This document shows, piece by piece, positions 36,761 to 45,067 of a DNA stretch of 64,000 nucleotides. The stretch is from Corynebacterium sp. ACRPS. Its GTDB lineage: Bacteria; Actinomycetota; Actinomycetes; Mycobacteriales; Mycobacteriaceae. Made by a program: the position numbers and the translations under genes. The notes under the pieces are model-generated. The model made no database searches. It saw nothing but the letters and a program-made list of their open reading frames with translations, and was not told the DNA's origin. The DNA lies in assembly GCF_022346005.1 (NCBI RefSeq), contig NZ_JAKRMY010000010.1, positions 1-64,000 on the forward strand. Reading direction: 5' to 3'. Numbering within the stretch: position 1 is the first letter of the stretch; each line of letters begins with the position of its first letter.

Positions 36761-37388
36761 ACAGCAGCGCACCTTTGAAGTGGCGTTGGCCCGGGCGGGG
36801 CTCGGCCCCGTCGCCGGGGTGGATGAGGCCGGCCGCGGTGCGTGCTGCGGCCCCGTCACCGTCGCCGCCTGCATCCTGCCCGAGCGCATCGTGAGCGAAT
36901 TGGATACCTTAACTGATTCCAAAAAGCTCACGCCCCGCCAGCGCGAAAAGCTCTTCCCCATCATCAAAGACAAGGCTGTAGACTGGTCTGTGGTGCATAT
37001 TGGTGCGGGGGACATCGACAAGCGCGGCATCCAGCACGCCAATACCTCAGGCATGCGCCGGGCGATAGCGCGCCTGGAACAGCGCCCAGGCTATGTGCTT
37101 TCCGATGCCCTCTTTATCCCCGGCCTCACCCAACCCCACCTGCCCATCATCGGTGGGGACGCGGCGGCGCGGTGCATCGCGGCGGCGAGCGTGCTGGCCA
37201 AGGTAAGCCGAGATCGCCTCATGCGGGATCTAGACGAGCGCTTTCCAGGTTATGGATTGGCTGGGCATAAGGGCTATGGAACCAAGGCACACGAGGCCGC
37301 GATTGCCGCCTTGGGGGCGAGTCCAGAACACCGCATGAGCTACAGCAATGTGCAGCGCGCGCATGCCCACTTCACTGCGCGTGCCTAG
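36747..37388 (+). CDS. rnhB: ribonuclease HII
   Basis: This 213-residue enzyme removes ribonucleotides and RNA primers from RNA-DNA hybrids. The active-site motif [20 protein letters not shown] supplies the Asp-Glu pair, DSKKL follows, and the third Asp lies in [11 protein letters not shown]. The conserved [21 protein letters not shown] completes the fold. The ATG at 36747 gives [11 protein letters not shown] and is favoured over in-frame codons further upstream inside lepB. It lies between the signal peptidases and the DUF2469 gene, as in mycobacteria. Confidence 0.96.
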   Translation: MRRLKQQRTFEVALARAGLGPVAGVDEAGRGACCGPVTVAACILPERIVSELDTLTDSKKLTPRQREKLFPIIKDKAVDWSVVHIGAGDIDKRGIQHANTSGMRRAIARLEQRPGYVLSDALFIPGLTQPHLPIIGGDAAARCIAAASVLAKVSRDRLMRDLDERFPGYGLAGHKGYGTKAHEAAIAALGASPEHRMSYSNVQRAHAHFTARA

Positions 37389-37450
37389 CGAAAATTGTGG
37401 TTTCTGCGCGCTAAGCTAGGGCGAGCTATCCCATATTTTGGAGGTCCACA

Positions 37451-37756
37451 GTGAGTGCAGAGGAACTCGAAAACTACGAGGCAGAGGTAGAGCTGTCCCT
37501 TTACCGCGAATATCGCGATGTCGTCAGCCAGTTTTCTTATGTCGTAGAAACCGAACGACGATTCTACCTGGCCAATGCCGTAGAACTGATTCCCCATACC
37601 GCCGGGCCCGATGTGTACTACGAGGTGCGCATGTCCGATGCCTGGGTATGGGATATGTACCGTTCCGCCCGATTCGTGCGCTACGTCCGCGTCATTACCT
37701 ACAAGGACGTCAATATCGAGGAACTGGATAAGCCGGATTTCATCATGCCGGACTAG
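37451..37756 (+). CDS. DUF2469 protein
   Basis: This 101-residue acidic protein matches the actinobacterial DUF2469 family (Rv2901c in M. tuberculosis), identifiable by ELENYEAEVELSLYREYRDV and VETERRFYLANAVELIP. It is soluble, with no known activity. It starts at a GTG with GGAGGTCC 8 nt upstream. Its place right after rnhB is conserved across Mycobacteriales. The 182-bp gap after it contains two DnaA-box-like sequences. Confidence 0.9.
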   Translation: MSAEELENYEAEVELSLYREYRDVVSQFSYVVETERRFYLANAVELIPHTAGPDVYYEVRMSDAWVWDMYRSARFVRYVRVITYKDVNIEELDKPDFIMPD

Positions 37757-37803
37757 GGAACTGGGCGCCTGTCAACTCGGCGCCCGCTTCATCCCGCCGC
37801 AGC

Positions 37804-37839
37804 TGTGGATAACTCTTCGTGATGCCGAAGTTATTCACA
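37804..37839 (+). promoter_or_regulatory. inverted pair of DnaA-box-like 9-mers
   Basis: TGTGGATAA (37804-37812) is the exact complement of the DnaA consensus TTATCCACA. TTATTCACA (37831-37839) differs from it at one base. Together they form an inverted repeat with 10-base arms and a 16-nt spacer, in the gap upstream of yraN. Confidence 0.5.
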
Positions 37840-37938
37840 TCCGCGGCGGTTTTCTGGTTTTCGGGCTTGCAGCCGGCCCGCATCCTGCGATGTTCTGTGC
37901 GTGCAGCACAAACAGCACGAAAGAAAAGGACGCCGCAC

Positions 37939-38337
37939 ATGCAATTTGCATCCGATAATCACCTCGCTACGAAGCACCCTCGGCACAGGCAAGAACTGGG
38001 CAAGCGGGGAGAATCATTCGCCGCGCGCTACCTCCGCGAGCGTGGCTCCGATATCATCGCCGCCAACGTCTCCTACCGAGTGGGAGAAATCGACCTTATT
38101 GCCCGCGAGCCCGATGGCACGATCGTCTTCGTAGAGGTAAAAACCCGCTCTACCGCGAGCTATGGCACAGCCGAGGCCGTGACTCCACACAAGCTTGCCC
38201 GCATGCGCAGGGCCGCCGTCCAGTGGCTAGACGGCAAGCCACTGGCCACCGTGCGCTTCGATGTCATAGCCCTCGTGGTCAAAGGCGAGGGTTTTGAACT
38301 AGAGCACTTTACGGGGGTCGACGATGGCTCTCGGTAA
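37939..38337 (+). CDS. yraN: YraN / UPF0102 endonuclease-like protein
   Basis: This 132-residue protein has the restriction-endonuclease-like fold of UPF0102. GKRGESFAARYLRERGSDII leads into NVSYRVGEIDLIARE and VFVEVKTRSTASYGTAEAV, giving the E-x-D and E-V-K catalytic pattern. It is presumed to be a nuclease, possibly in recombination or Holliday-junction processing, but the role is not proven. The ATG at 37939 has AAAAGGA upstream and follows the DnaA-like boxes. The end overlaps comM by 14 nt, starting the yraN-comM-dprA block. Confidence 0.92.
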   Translation: MQFASDNHLATKHPRHRQELGKRGESFAARYLRERGSDIIAANVSYRVGEIDLIAREPDGTIVFVEVKTRSTASYGTAEAVTPHKLARMRRAAVQWLDGKPLATVRFDVIALVVKGEGFELEHFTGVDDGSR

Positions 38338-39889
38338 ATGCTTAGCAGTCTCCCTGCACGGCGTGCTCGCCCGCGTCATCAACGTCGAAGCCAACGTAGG
38401 GCACGGCCTGCCCGGAATCCATGTGGTGGGGCATGCGGATACCGCGATATCTGAATCCCGCGACCGCATCAAGACCGCCGCCGCGAATTCCCGCCTGCCA
38501 TGGCCGAAAACCAAGGTGATCGTGTCCATGTCGCCGGCCTCGCTCCCAAAATCAGGATCCCATTTTGACCTGCCTATGGCGCTTGCGATTCTCGCCGCCC
38601 ACGTAGAACAGCACGGCGCTGACTACGCGCGTTCCGTGCAGTCACCCAGTCAGGTTCTTAAAGAAACCCTGGTGCTTGGGGAACTAGGCCTGGACGGCAC
38701 GGTTAGAGCAGTACCCGGTATCATCCCAGCGCTTCTCGCTGCCCGCGAGGAGGGCATTTCTACGCTGGTCATTCCGCCAGGAAATGCTGCCGAGGCTACC
38801 CTCGTTCCCGATATGAATGTGCTGGTTGCAGCCACGCTCTTTGATGCCTTTGCGTGGGCGCTAGGAGAGCGCGACCTACCCCGCGCGGCCGAGTGCTGCT
38901 CTGACCAACTCGCACCGGCACCCACACAGGAACGGCTCGACTATTGCGATATAGCCGGCCAGCACCATGCAAAGTGGGCTGCAGAAGTCGCCGCCGCCGG
39001 TGGGCACCACCTGTTAATGATCGGCCCACCGGGCTCGGGGAAATCCATGATTGCCTCGCGATTGCCCAGCATTCTTCCGGCGCTAAGCCCAGACCAGATG
39101 GTAGAAACCACTGCCATCCACTCGCTGACGGGAACTCCCGGTGAAGTGGTGTCCCACGCACCCTTCATCGCCCCGCACTCTTCGGTTACCCGCGCGGCGC
39201 TCCTTGGTGGAGGAAGCGGCCATCCTCGCCCAGGCGCGGTGAGCTTGGCCCATAATGGGGTGCTCTTCCTCGATGAGGTCAGCGAGGTAAGCGCCCCAGT
39301 GCTCGACGGCATGCGCGCGCCTTTGGAAGAAGGCCATGTCCGCCTGGCACGCGCGCAGCAGGAGATTGACTACCCGGCGCGATTCCAACTGATTATGGCA
39401 GCCAACCCCTGTCGGTGCGCCGCCGAAGATCCCTCTAAATGTACGTGCAATCCGCATGACCGGCTTAATTATCTATCGAATCTCTCCGGGCCGTTGCGCG
39501 ACCGCTTGGACATGGTGGTCACCCTCTCCGGACAGTCAGCCACCATCAATGCGGAGGGCGAAGAATCCTCTGCTGCCATTGCCGAGCGGGTCGCCGCGGC
39601 CCGCGACCGTGCCCGGGTGCGCTGGGCGGCCGACGGCATTCCCGCGCGCGTCAACGGCGCCGTGCCCTCGTCATATTTGCGCCGGCACCGCCCGGCTTCC
39701 GAGTCCGCCATGATCATGTTGTCTGCCTACCTCGCCGAGGGCGAGATTTCGCAGCGCGGCATCGACCGCGTCCTGCGCGTGTCGTGGACCTTGGCGGATT
39801 TGCACGGCAGCTCCACACCCGATCTTGCGGAAGTGGGCCAAGCCCTCGACCTTCGTTCGAGCCAGACGGTAGGGAGGATTTCGGCATGA
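38324..39889 (+). CDS. comM: YifB/ComM family AAA+ ATPase (Mg chelatase-like)
   Basis: This 521-residue protein has an N-terminal Lon-protease-like fold (VNVEANVGHGLPGIHVVGHA). The AAA+ core has Walker A GPPGSGKSMIASRLPSILP near residue 234, Walker B GVLFLDEVSEV and sensor region ANPCRCA. It ends in a Mg-chelatase C-terminal domain. ComM is a branch-migration helicase in natural transformation in Haemophilus and Vibrio; the actinobacterial role is unproven. Four Cys near residues 365-380 (CRCAAEDPSKCTC) may bind zinc. It overlaps yraN upstream and dprA downstream. Confidence 0.93.
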   Translation: MALGKCLAVSLHGVLARVINVEANVGHGLPGIHVVGHADTAISESRDRIKTAAANSRLPWPKTKVIVSMSPASLPKSGSHFDLPMALAILAAHVEQHGADYARSVQSPSQVLKETLVLGELGLDGTVRAVPGIIPALLAAREEGISTLVIPPGNAAEATLVPDMNVLVAATLFDAFAWALGERDLPRAAECCSDQLAPAPTQERLDYCDIAGQHHAKWAAEVAAAGGHHLLMIGPPGSGKSMIASRLPSILPALSPDQMVETTAIHSLTGTPGEVVSHAPFIAPHSSVTRAALLGGGSGHPRPGAVSLAHNGVLFLDEVSEVSAPVLDGMRAPLEEGHVRLARAQQEIDYPARFQLIMAANPCRCAAEDPSKCTCNPHDRLNYLSNLSGPLRDRLDMVVTLSGQSATINAEGEESSAAIAERVAAARDRARVRWAADGIPARVNGAVPSSYLRRHRPASESAMIMLSAYLAEGEISQRGIDRVLRVSWTLADLHGSSTPDLAEVGQALDLRSSQTVGRISA

Positions 39890-41067
39890 GCGATCTTGAT
39901 TTATCGACTCCACTTGCCACATGGGTATATCTCAATCGCGTGGTGGAAGGCCCGTCCGCCTCCTTGCAGGCCTTGCTGGAACATCATTCGGCCGAAGAGA
40001 TTGCCCACGGGATTTATCACCGAGCCGATTGGATCGGTCCTCTTTTAGCCCGCACCGCCTCGCGGTTTGATTGGGTGCGGCAAAAAGAAGACCTCGCCGC
40101 CGCAGAGCGCGTGGGGGCGCGATTGATCACTGCCGATAGCCCCGAGTGGCCAGCCGAGGCGTTTTCTTCTGCCTTTGGCTTCTACCAGAATGGCGCGGAT
40201 GCGCCGGCCACATTCGATGAGCAAGCGGTGCCGCCACATAGCTTGTGGGTACGCGGCTCAGCGCTTAAACCCGAGGTAGGGCAGGCCGTTGGAATCGTAG
40301 GCACGCGCGCCATTTCGCGCTACGGGTGGCAGGCAACCCAAAGCGTGGTCTCAGGCCTAGTGAATCATCAGTGGACTATCGTCTCCGGCGGGGCTTTGGG
40401 GGTAGATACCGTGGCGCATGAGACCGCCTTGCACAATGCGGGGCGCACTGTCGCGGTCGCCGCGTGCGGAATCGATAAGAATTATCCAGCCCGCAACGGT
40501 GGACTCTTTGATCAGATAGCCGATAATGGCTGCATCGTCTTCGAATTCGCTCCAGAGACTGCACCCAAGCGGCATCGCTTCCTCATTCGCAACCGCCTTG
40601 TTGCTGCGCTAAGCCAAGGAATCGTGGTCATGGAAGCGGCATATCGCTCGGGCGCGCTTAATACCCTCAACTGGGCAGAAGCCTTGGGGCGCGTTGCCAT
40701 GGCCGTGCCGGGACCAATTACGACGAGCGGTTCGCTCGGGTGCCACCAGCGCATCCAGGATGGACGAGCCCAGTTGGTCGCCAGCGCCGACGAAGTCCGC
40801 GCCCTGGTGGGCCGCGCCGGGACGGTTGATCCGGAGGCGCAGTATGAAATGAATTTTGCGGCGTCTTTAACGCAGCGATTATCGCGGAATGAGCTGCGAG
40901 TCTTTGATGCGACCCCGCCGCCAGGAAGCCCTCCGGCTACTGCTGAAGATATTGCGCGGGACGCGGGATTCCGCCTGCCCCTCACCGTCCACTTATTGCT
41001 TGCCTTAGAGAAAATGTGTGTGATCGTGCGGGAGGGAAATAACTGGGTTCGCTTAGAGATGGGCTGA
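39886..41067 (+). CDS. dprA: DNA processing protein DprA
   Basis: This 393-residue protein binds incoming single-stranded DNA and loads RecA in transformable bacteria. The Rossmann-like core shows AVGIVGTRAISRYGWQ, then TIVSGGALGVDTVAHETAL and YPARNGGLFDQIADNGCIVF. A C-terminal winged-helix-like domain ends the protein. The ATG at 39886 overlaps the comM stop (ATGA). No other competence genes are visible here, so its job may be in general recombination. It is followed by xerC, which has its own -10 box. Confidence 0.95.
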   Translation: MSDLDLSTPLATWVYLNRVVEGPSASLQALLEHHSAEEIAHGIYHRADWIGPLLARTASRFDWVRQKEDLAAAERVGARLITADSPEWPAEAFSSAFGFYQNGADAPATFDEQAVPPHSLWVRGSALKPEVGQAVGIVGTRAISRYGWQATQSVVSGLVNHQWTIVSGGALGVDTVAHETALHNAGRTVAVAACGIDKNYPARNGGLFDQIADNGCIVFEFAPETAPKRHRFLIRNRLVAALSQGIVVMEAAYRSGALNTLNWAEALGRVAMAVPGPITTSGSLGCHQRIQDGRAQLVASADEVRALVGRAGTVDPEAQYEMNFAASLTQRLSRNELRVFDATPPPGSPPATAEDIARDAGFRLPLTVHLLLALEKMCVIVREGNNWVRLEMG

Positions 41068-41075
41068 AAAGCAAG

Positions 41076-41081
41076 TAAACT
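41076..41081 (+). promoter_or_regulatory. -10 box TAAACT, leaderless start of xerC
   Basis: TAAACT is followed by 8 nt and the xerC ATG at 41090. No Shine-Dalgarno sequence is present. Confidence 0.55.
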
Positions 41082-41089
41082 CGTGGGGT

Positions 41090-42007
41090 ATGAGTGATAA
41101 ATGGAAGGCCGCAGTAAGTCGTGGCCCGGTCGGGCAGATGGACGAGGCTATCGAGGACTTCGCGGACTTCCAACTCCACGTCAAGGGCCGTGCGGAGGCC
41201 ACGGTGCGTGGCTACCGCGCGGACTTAAAAAACCTGGCCCAAGACATCGATGCATTTGCGGACTTTAACCTCAATAACCTGCGCCAGTGGCTAGGAAACG
41301 CGGTCGCAGAAGGAAAGGCGCGCGCAACGCTGGCGCGCAGGACAGCCTCAGTTAAAGCCTTTTCTACCTGGGCGGAAAGGGAAGGCTACCTAAGCCGCGA
41401 TGTTGCGGCACGATTGGTAACACCGAAGGTGGGACAGCATCTCCCGACGGTGATGGCCCCGCAACAGGCGGGCGAACTTGTGGGCAACGCCGTTTCTGTC
41501 GATGAAGCGCATTTTCAGCGCGATAGCGCGATTTTGGAGTTGCTCTATGCCACCGGAATGCGCGTGGCGGAATTGGTCCGCCTCGATATAGAAGACGTGG
41601 ACTTTAAGCGGTCCACCGCACGTGTTACTGGTAAGGGAAATAAGCAACGGGTCGTGCCCTTTGGTGCCGCCGCAACCGATGCCCTGCAGCAGTGGATAGA
41701 CGGCGGGCGTAAAGAAATGGCGCGGGGAGATACCCAGGCCATCTTTGTAGGCAGCAGGGGAGCGCGCATTGACCAGCGCCAGGTGCGGCGCATCGTGGAC
41801 AAAGCCGCCACGGTCACCGGCACAAGTGGCCTAACCCCGCACGGGGTGCGCCACCTTGCGGCTACACATCTCTTAGAAGGCGGCGCGGACCTGCGCGTGG
41901 TCCAAGAGTTACTGGGGCACTCGTCTTTGAGTACCACGCAAATCTATACACATGTCTCCGCAAAGCGGCTAAAGCAGGTTTATTCCCAGGCCCACCCGCG
42001 GGCCTGA
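41090..42007 (+). CDS. xerC: tyrosine recombinase XerC
   Basis: This 305-residue recombinase resolves chromosome dimers at dif with XerD. The N-terminal SAM-like DNA-binding domain includes DFQLHVKGRAEATVRGYRAD. The catalytic domain holds ATGMRVAELVRL (Arg), RVTGKGNKQRVVPF (Lys), LTPHGVRHLAATHLLEGGAD (His-x-x-Arg), LLGHSSLSTTQIYTH (His and the nucleophilic Tyr). All catalytic residues are present. The order dprA-xerC is typical of actinobacteria and supports a housekeeping role over a phage integrase. No att-like repeats are visible nearby. Confidence 0.94.
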   Translation: MSDKWKAAVSRGPVGQMDEAIEDFADFQLHVKGRAEATVRGYRADLKNLAQDIDAFADFNLNNLRQWLGNAVAEGKARATLARRTASVKAFSTWAEREGYLSRDVAARLVTPKVGQHLPTVMAPQQAGELVGNAVSVDEAHFQRDSAILELLYATGMRVAELVRLDIEDVDFKRSTARVTGKGNKQRVVPFGAAATDALQQWIDGGRKEMARGDTQAIFVGSRGARIDQRQVRRIVDKAATVTGTSGLTPHGVRHLAATHLLEGGADLRVVQELLGHSSLSTTQIYTHVSAKRLKQVYSQAHPRA

Positions 42008-42014
42008 GTGATTC

Positions 42015-42536
42015 TTATAAAGGCTTGAGGCGGATAACCGGCATATCCAGCAGGCTTAAGGGGTCAATGTAGCTGTCCTTGGCAATCCGGGCGCCCCAAT
42101 GCAGCCCTGGTGTGCCGTCTACTGGGTGGGCGAGCTTGCCTATAGTTTGGCCCTCGTGCACCGCTTGGCCTTGGGTGACGCTCGCGTGCACGGGTTGATA
42201 CGTGGTGCGTATGCCATCTGCATGGTCGATCGAGATGACCGGGGTTCCGGCGACGGTGCCGACAAAAGCGACGGTGCCGGATTCGGCGGCGACGACGCGG
42301 CCGCCAATTCTTAGGGCCATATCGACGCCGCGGTGTCCCGCACTCCACTTATGCTCGGGCTTATCAAAGCCGCGCAGCACTCGCACCGGGCGCGGTTTAC
42401 CCGAGGCGGGATCGACGTATGCGGCAGCGGGCGCGGCGCACAGTAGCACTAGCGCACCAGTGAGGATGGTGGCGAGGGTGGGGATAAGGGGGCATCGGCA
42501 AGCGGCGGTATTTCGTGGTCGTGGCAATAAGTGCAT
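42015..42536 (-). CDS. M23-family (LytM-like) secreted protein with altered motif
   Basis: This 173-residue protein has a signal peptide (LIPTLATILTGALVLLCAAP, cleavage near AAA-Y) and one M23/LytM domain. The H-x3-D motif is present as GHRGVDMAL (His68, Asp72), and a conserved His in TYQPVHASV (116) is also kept. The usual H-x-H motif reads GLHWGAR (144-149), so its first His is Gly while the second (His146) remains. The family cleaves peptidoglycan cross-bridges or peptides. Loss of the catalytic His suggests an inactive activator-type protein. It is convergent with xerC and divergent from rpsB. Confidence 0.85.
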   Translation of the reverse strand: MHLLPRPRNTAACRCPLIPTLATILTGALVLLCAAPAAAYVDPASGKPRPVRVLRGFDKPEHKWSAGHRGVDMALRIGGRVVAAESGTVAFVGTVAGTPVISIDHADGIRTTYQPVHASVTQGQAVHEGQTIGKLAHPVDGTPGLHWGARIAKDSYIDPLSLLDMPVIRLKPL

Positions 42537-42590
42537 GTGGCACAGTGTGGTGCGCTGCGGTCAATAATGCCCGGCGAAAGGTGGACCGGC

Positions 42591-42599
42591 TGTGGATAA
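42591..42599 (+). promoter_or_regulatory. DnaA-box-like 9-mer upstream of rpsB
   Basis: TGTGGATAA is an exact complement of the consensus TTATCCACA. A second related 9-mer, TGTGGAAAA, follows at 42662-42670. Confidence 0.45.
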
Positions 42600-42864
42600 A
42601 CCAGCAGCGGTGGGGCGGAAGAAACTCAAGTGACAACCGAGGTAAAACGCTCAAAGAAACTTGTGGAAAAGTGCTTGTTCGGTTTGGAAAATCCAGCTGG
42701 CTGGGATTATTGTCTTTCATAGCAGTGCGTCCGCTGGGAGTTAACCCTCACGGAGGCATTGACTACGCGCGACGAAGTTGTCGCATCCTGAGTTAAGGGT
42801 GTGGCGGTCCGACAGCTGACGCGGTCCTTGGAAACAAGGTGTTGGCAGGGCCTTCGTTGCTAGG

Positions 42865-42885
42865 GTGCGGAATAAAACACCGCAC
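42865..42885 (+). promoter_or_regulatory. rpsB leader hairpin
   Basis: GTGCGG (42865-42870) pairs with CCGCAC (42880-42885) around nine bases, directly downstream of a possible -10 box TAGGGT. In many bacteria the rpsB leader is an S2 autoregulatory site. The role here is inferred from position alone. Confidence 0.4.
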
Positions 42886-42927
42886 AATTGGAAAACCGAA
42901 AGACAATTAAAAGAAAGCGAGCGAATC

Positions 42928-43761
42928 ATGGCAGTTGTAACCATGCGCGAGCTCCTCGACGCTGGTGTGCACTTTGGTCACCAGACCCGTCGCTGGAACC
43001 CGAAGATGCGTCGTTTCATCTTCACCGACCGTAACGGCATCTACATCATCGACCTGCAGCAGACGCTGACCTACATCGATGAGGCATACGAGTTCGTTAA
43101 GGAAACCGTCGCTCACGGTGGCACCATCCTTTTCGTTGGCACCAAGAAGCAGGCGCAGGAAGCAGTTGCTGAAGAAGCAACCCGCGTCGGCATGCCTTAT
43201 GTTAACCACCGCTGGTTGGGCGGCATGCTCACCAACTTCCAGACCGTGTCCAAGCGCCTGAAGCGCATGAAGGAGCTTCAGGCAATGGATGAGCGCGAGG
43301 ACGGCTACAAGGGCCGTACCAAGAAGGAAGTTCTGATGCTCAACCGCGAGCGCGCCAAGCTTGAGCGCGTTCTGGGCGGCATCTCCGAGATGGCCAAGAC
43401 CCCGTCCGCACTGTGGATTGTTGATACCAACAAGGAGCACATCGCGGTTAAGGAAGCCCACAAGCTGAACATCCCGGTTGTTGCCATCCTGGACACCAAC
43501 TGCGACCCGGATGACGTTGACTTCCCGATCCCAGGCAACGATGACGCAATCCGTTCCACCAAGCTGCTGTCCGGCATCGTGGCTTCCGCCGTCGAAGAGG
43601 GCAAGAAGGCTCGCGAGGAGCGCCAGCTCGCAGCCGCTAAGGAAGCTGCCGGCGATTCCGCAGAGAAGGAACAGCGCGATGCTGAGGCTGCTGCAGCCGC
43701 ATCCGATCCTGCTTCTGCAGAAAAGGCTGAGGAAGCACCCGCAGACAAGCCTGCACAGTAG
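42928..43761 (+). CDS. rpsB: 30S ribosomal protein S2
   Basis: This 277-residue protein starts [20 protein letters not shown], the S2 N-terminal signature. It has the second signature in [20 protein letters not shown] and the typical [17 protein letters not shown]-terminal tail of about 45 residues is rich in Ala, Glu and Lys, as in other actinobacterial S2. AAAGAAAGCGAG precedes the ATG at 42928. The upstream in-frame start at 42865 lies inside the leader and is not used. Two terminators follow before tsf. Confidence 0.98.
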   Translation: MAVVTMRELLDAGVHFGHQTRRWNPKMRRFIFTDRNGIYIIDLQQTLTYIDEAYEFVKETVAHGGTILFVGTKKQAQEAVAEEATRVGMPYVNHRWLGGMLTNFQTVSKRLKRMKELQAMDEREDGYKGRTKKEVLMLNRERAKLERVLGGISEMAKTPSALWIVDTNKEHIAVKEAHKLNIPVVAILDTNCDPDDVDFPIPGNDDAIRSTKLLSGIVASAVEEGKKAREERQLAAAKEAAGDSAEKEQRDAEAAAAASDPASAEKAEEAPADKPAQ

Positions 43762-43807
43762 GCCTGCCTCTTGTGAGGATTCTTTCTTAACTGCACTTAA
43801 TTGAATA

Positions 43808-43831
43808 CCCCACGCACATTTTGGTGTGGGG
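43808..43831 (+). terminator. first hairpin after rpsB
   Basis: ccccac pairs with gtgggg with several further pairs, but no good T-tract follows. It may be a pause or processing hairpin. Confidence 0.5.
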
Positions 43832-43868
43832 CAGCTAGGGAATAATTCCTGTACAAGGCTGTTTACCT

Positions 43869-43908
43869 AACCCCTACCACCGTGTGCTACGGCGGTGGGG
43901 GTTACTTT
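43869..43908 (+). terminator. rpsB terminator
   Basis: aacccctaccaccg pairs with cggcggtgggggtt around a short loop, followed by a T-rich ACTTTTA tract. Confidence 0.85.
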
Positions 43909-44065
43909 TATCTATGCTGGAGGCGGCTAAACCTAGCCTCCGTACAATCGCATTGATGAAGGAAACTGGGGTAGATACCCCCACCCAAAGACGGCGCGAG
44001 ACCGCTTCTTCGGCTACGCTGTCTCAACGAACACTGACTGATTTTCAAGGAGGATCGCCCTAACT

Positions 44066-44878
44066 ATGGCGAACTACACTGCTGCAGACGTGAAGGCACT
44101 GCGCGAAGCAACTGGCTCCGGCATGCTCGATTGCAAGAAGGCGCTGGAAGAAAACGGCGGCGACTACGACAAGGCCGTTGAATTCCTGCGCATCAAGGGC
44201 GCAAAGAACGTGTCCAAGCGCGCTGACCGCGAGGCTACCGAGGGCCTCGTTGCCGTATCCGGTAACACCATGGTTGAGATCAACTGCGAGACCGACTTCG
44301 TGGCAAAGAACGAGGGCTTCCAGTCCTTCGCTAAGAAGATTGTTGAAGCTGCAGCCGCAGCCAAGGCTAACTCGCCGGAAGAACTCAACAACGTAGAGAT
44401 CGACGGCCAGAAGGTCTCCGAGTTCGTTGACCAGGAGTCCGCAAAGACCGGTGAGAAGCTGCAGGCACGCCGTGCAGTCACCGTCGATGGCGACAACGTT
44501 GCTGTCTACCTGCACCAGCGCTCCGCTGACCTGCCTCCTGCAGTCGGTGTCTTGGTTTCCTACGAAGGCAACAAGGAAGGCGCACACGCTGCCGCTCTGC
44601 AGATTGCAGCTATGAACGCTGAGTACCTGAAGCGCGAAGACGTTCCTGCAGAGATCGTCGAGAAGGAGCGCTCCATCGCTGAGGCCACCACTCGCGAGGA
44701 AGGCAAGCCTGAGGCTGCGCTTCCAAAGATCGTGGAAGGCCGCCTGAACGGCTTCTACAAGTCCGTTGTTCTGCTGGAGCAGGCTTCCTTGTCCGATAAC
44801 AAGAAGACCGTCAAGCAGGTCGCAGAAGAGGTCGGCACCACCATCACCGGCTTCGTCCGCTACGAGGTTGGCGCTTAA
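44066..44878 (+). CDS. tsf: translation elongation factor Ts
   Basis: This 270-residue nucleotide exchange factor recycles EF-Tu. The N-terminal UBA-like region and signature [20 protein letters not shown] are present, as are the core motif [19 protein letters not shown] and the C-terminal dimerization module ending [33 protein letters not shown] gives a strong ribosome-binding site before the ATG at 44066. It lies between rpsB and pyrH, as in most bacteria, and ends in a terminator. Confidence 0.98.
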   Translation: MANYTAADVKALREATGSGMLDCKKALEENGGDYDKAVEFLRIKGAKNVSKRADREATEGLVAVSGNTMVEINCETDFVAKNEGFQSFAKKIVEAAAAAKANSPEELNNVEIDGQKVSEFVDQESAKTGEKLQARRAVTVDGDNVAVYLHQRSADLPPAVGVLVSYEGNKEGAHAAALQIAAMNAEYLKREDVPAEIVEKERSIAEATTREEGKPEAALPKIVEGRLNGFYKSVVLLEQASLSDNKKTVKQVAEEVGTTITGFVRYEVGA

Positions 44879-44901
44879 GCCTCAGCCGCTTTTTAGCCTT
44901 T

Positions 44902-44938
44902 AAAGCCCACGGGAGGTACACCCTCTCGGTGGGCTTTT
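44902..44938 (+). terminator. tsf terminator
   Basis: aaagcccac (44902-44910) pairs with gtgggcttt (44929-44937), followed by TTCT. Confidence 0.85.
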
Positions 44939-45055
44939 CTGCTGTCTAGGGGCAATGGGGAAGGGGCGGCTGCCGGGCCGCGGTGCGGTGTGGGGAAGCG
45001 AGGGCAGTGTAGGTAAGATAGAAAAGAAATAAATCAGCCCCCGCAAAAGGAGACG

Positions 45056-45067
45056 ATGAAGGCGTGA
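45056..45067 (+). promoter_or_regulatory. three-codon upstream frame overlapping the pyrH start
   Basis: AAAAGGAG is placed 3 nt before ATG AAG GCG TGA (MKA, stop). The TGA overlaps the pyrH GTG as GTGA. The ribosome-binding site is spaced better for this ATG than for the GTG (11 nt), so the mini-frame may couple or attenuate pyrH translation. It could also be chance. Confidence 0.35.

Larger units (their letters stand above)
42537..42927 (+). other. 391-bp intergenic region with DnaA-like boxes and rpsB promoter
   Basis: No reading frame is convincing. The gap holds TGTGGATAA (42591-42599) and TGTGGAAAA (42662-42670), which match the DnaA-box complement exactly and at eight of nine bases. 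A probable rpsB -10 box TAGGGT lies at 42861-42866, just before the leader hairpin. Confidence 0.5.
43762..44065 (+). other. 304-bp rpsB-tsf intergenic region
   Basis: The gap contains two terminator hairpins (43808-43831, 43869-43908), a leader hairpin GGAGGC/GCCTCC (43919-43941) and a possible -10 box TACAAT (43943-43948) for tsf. So tsf is probably transcribed separately from rpsB, with a 5' leader of about 110 nt. No gene is visible. Confidence 0.55.

Noticed and set aside
41090..42007. Phage-type integrase marking a mobile element
   Set aside because: Conserved dprA-xerC-rpsB context, no flanking direct repeats, no tRNA target and no other phage genes point to housekeeping XerC.
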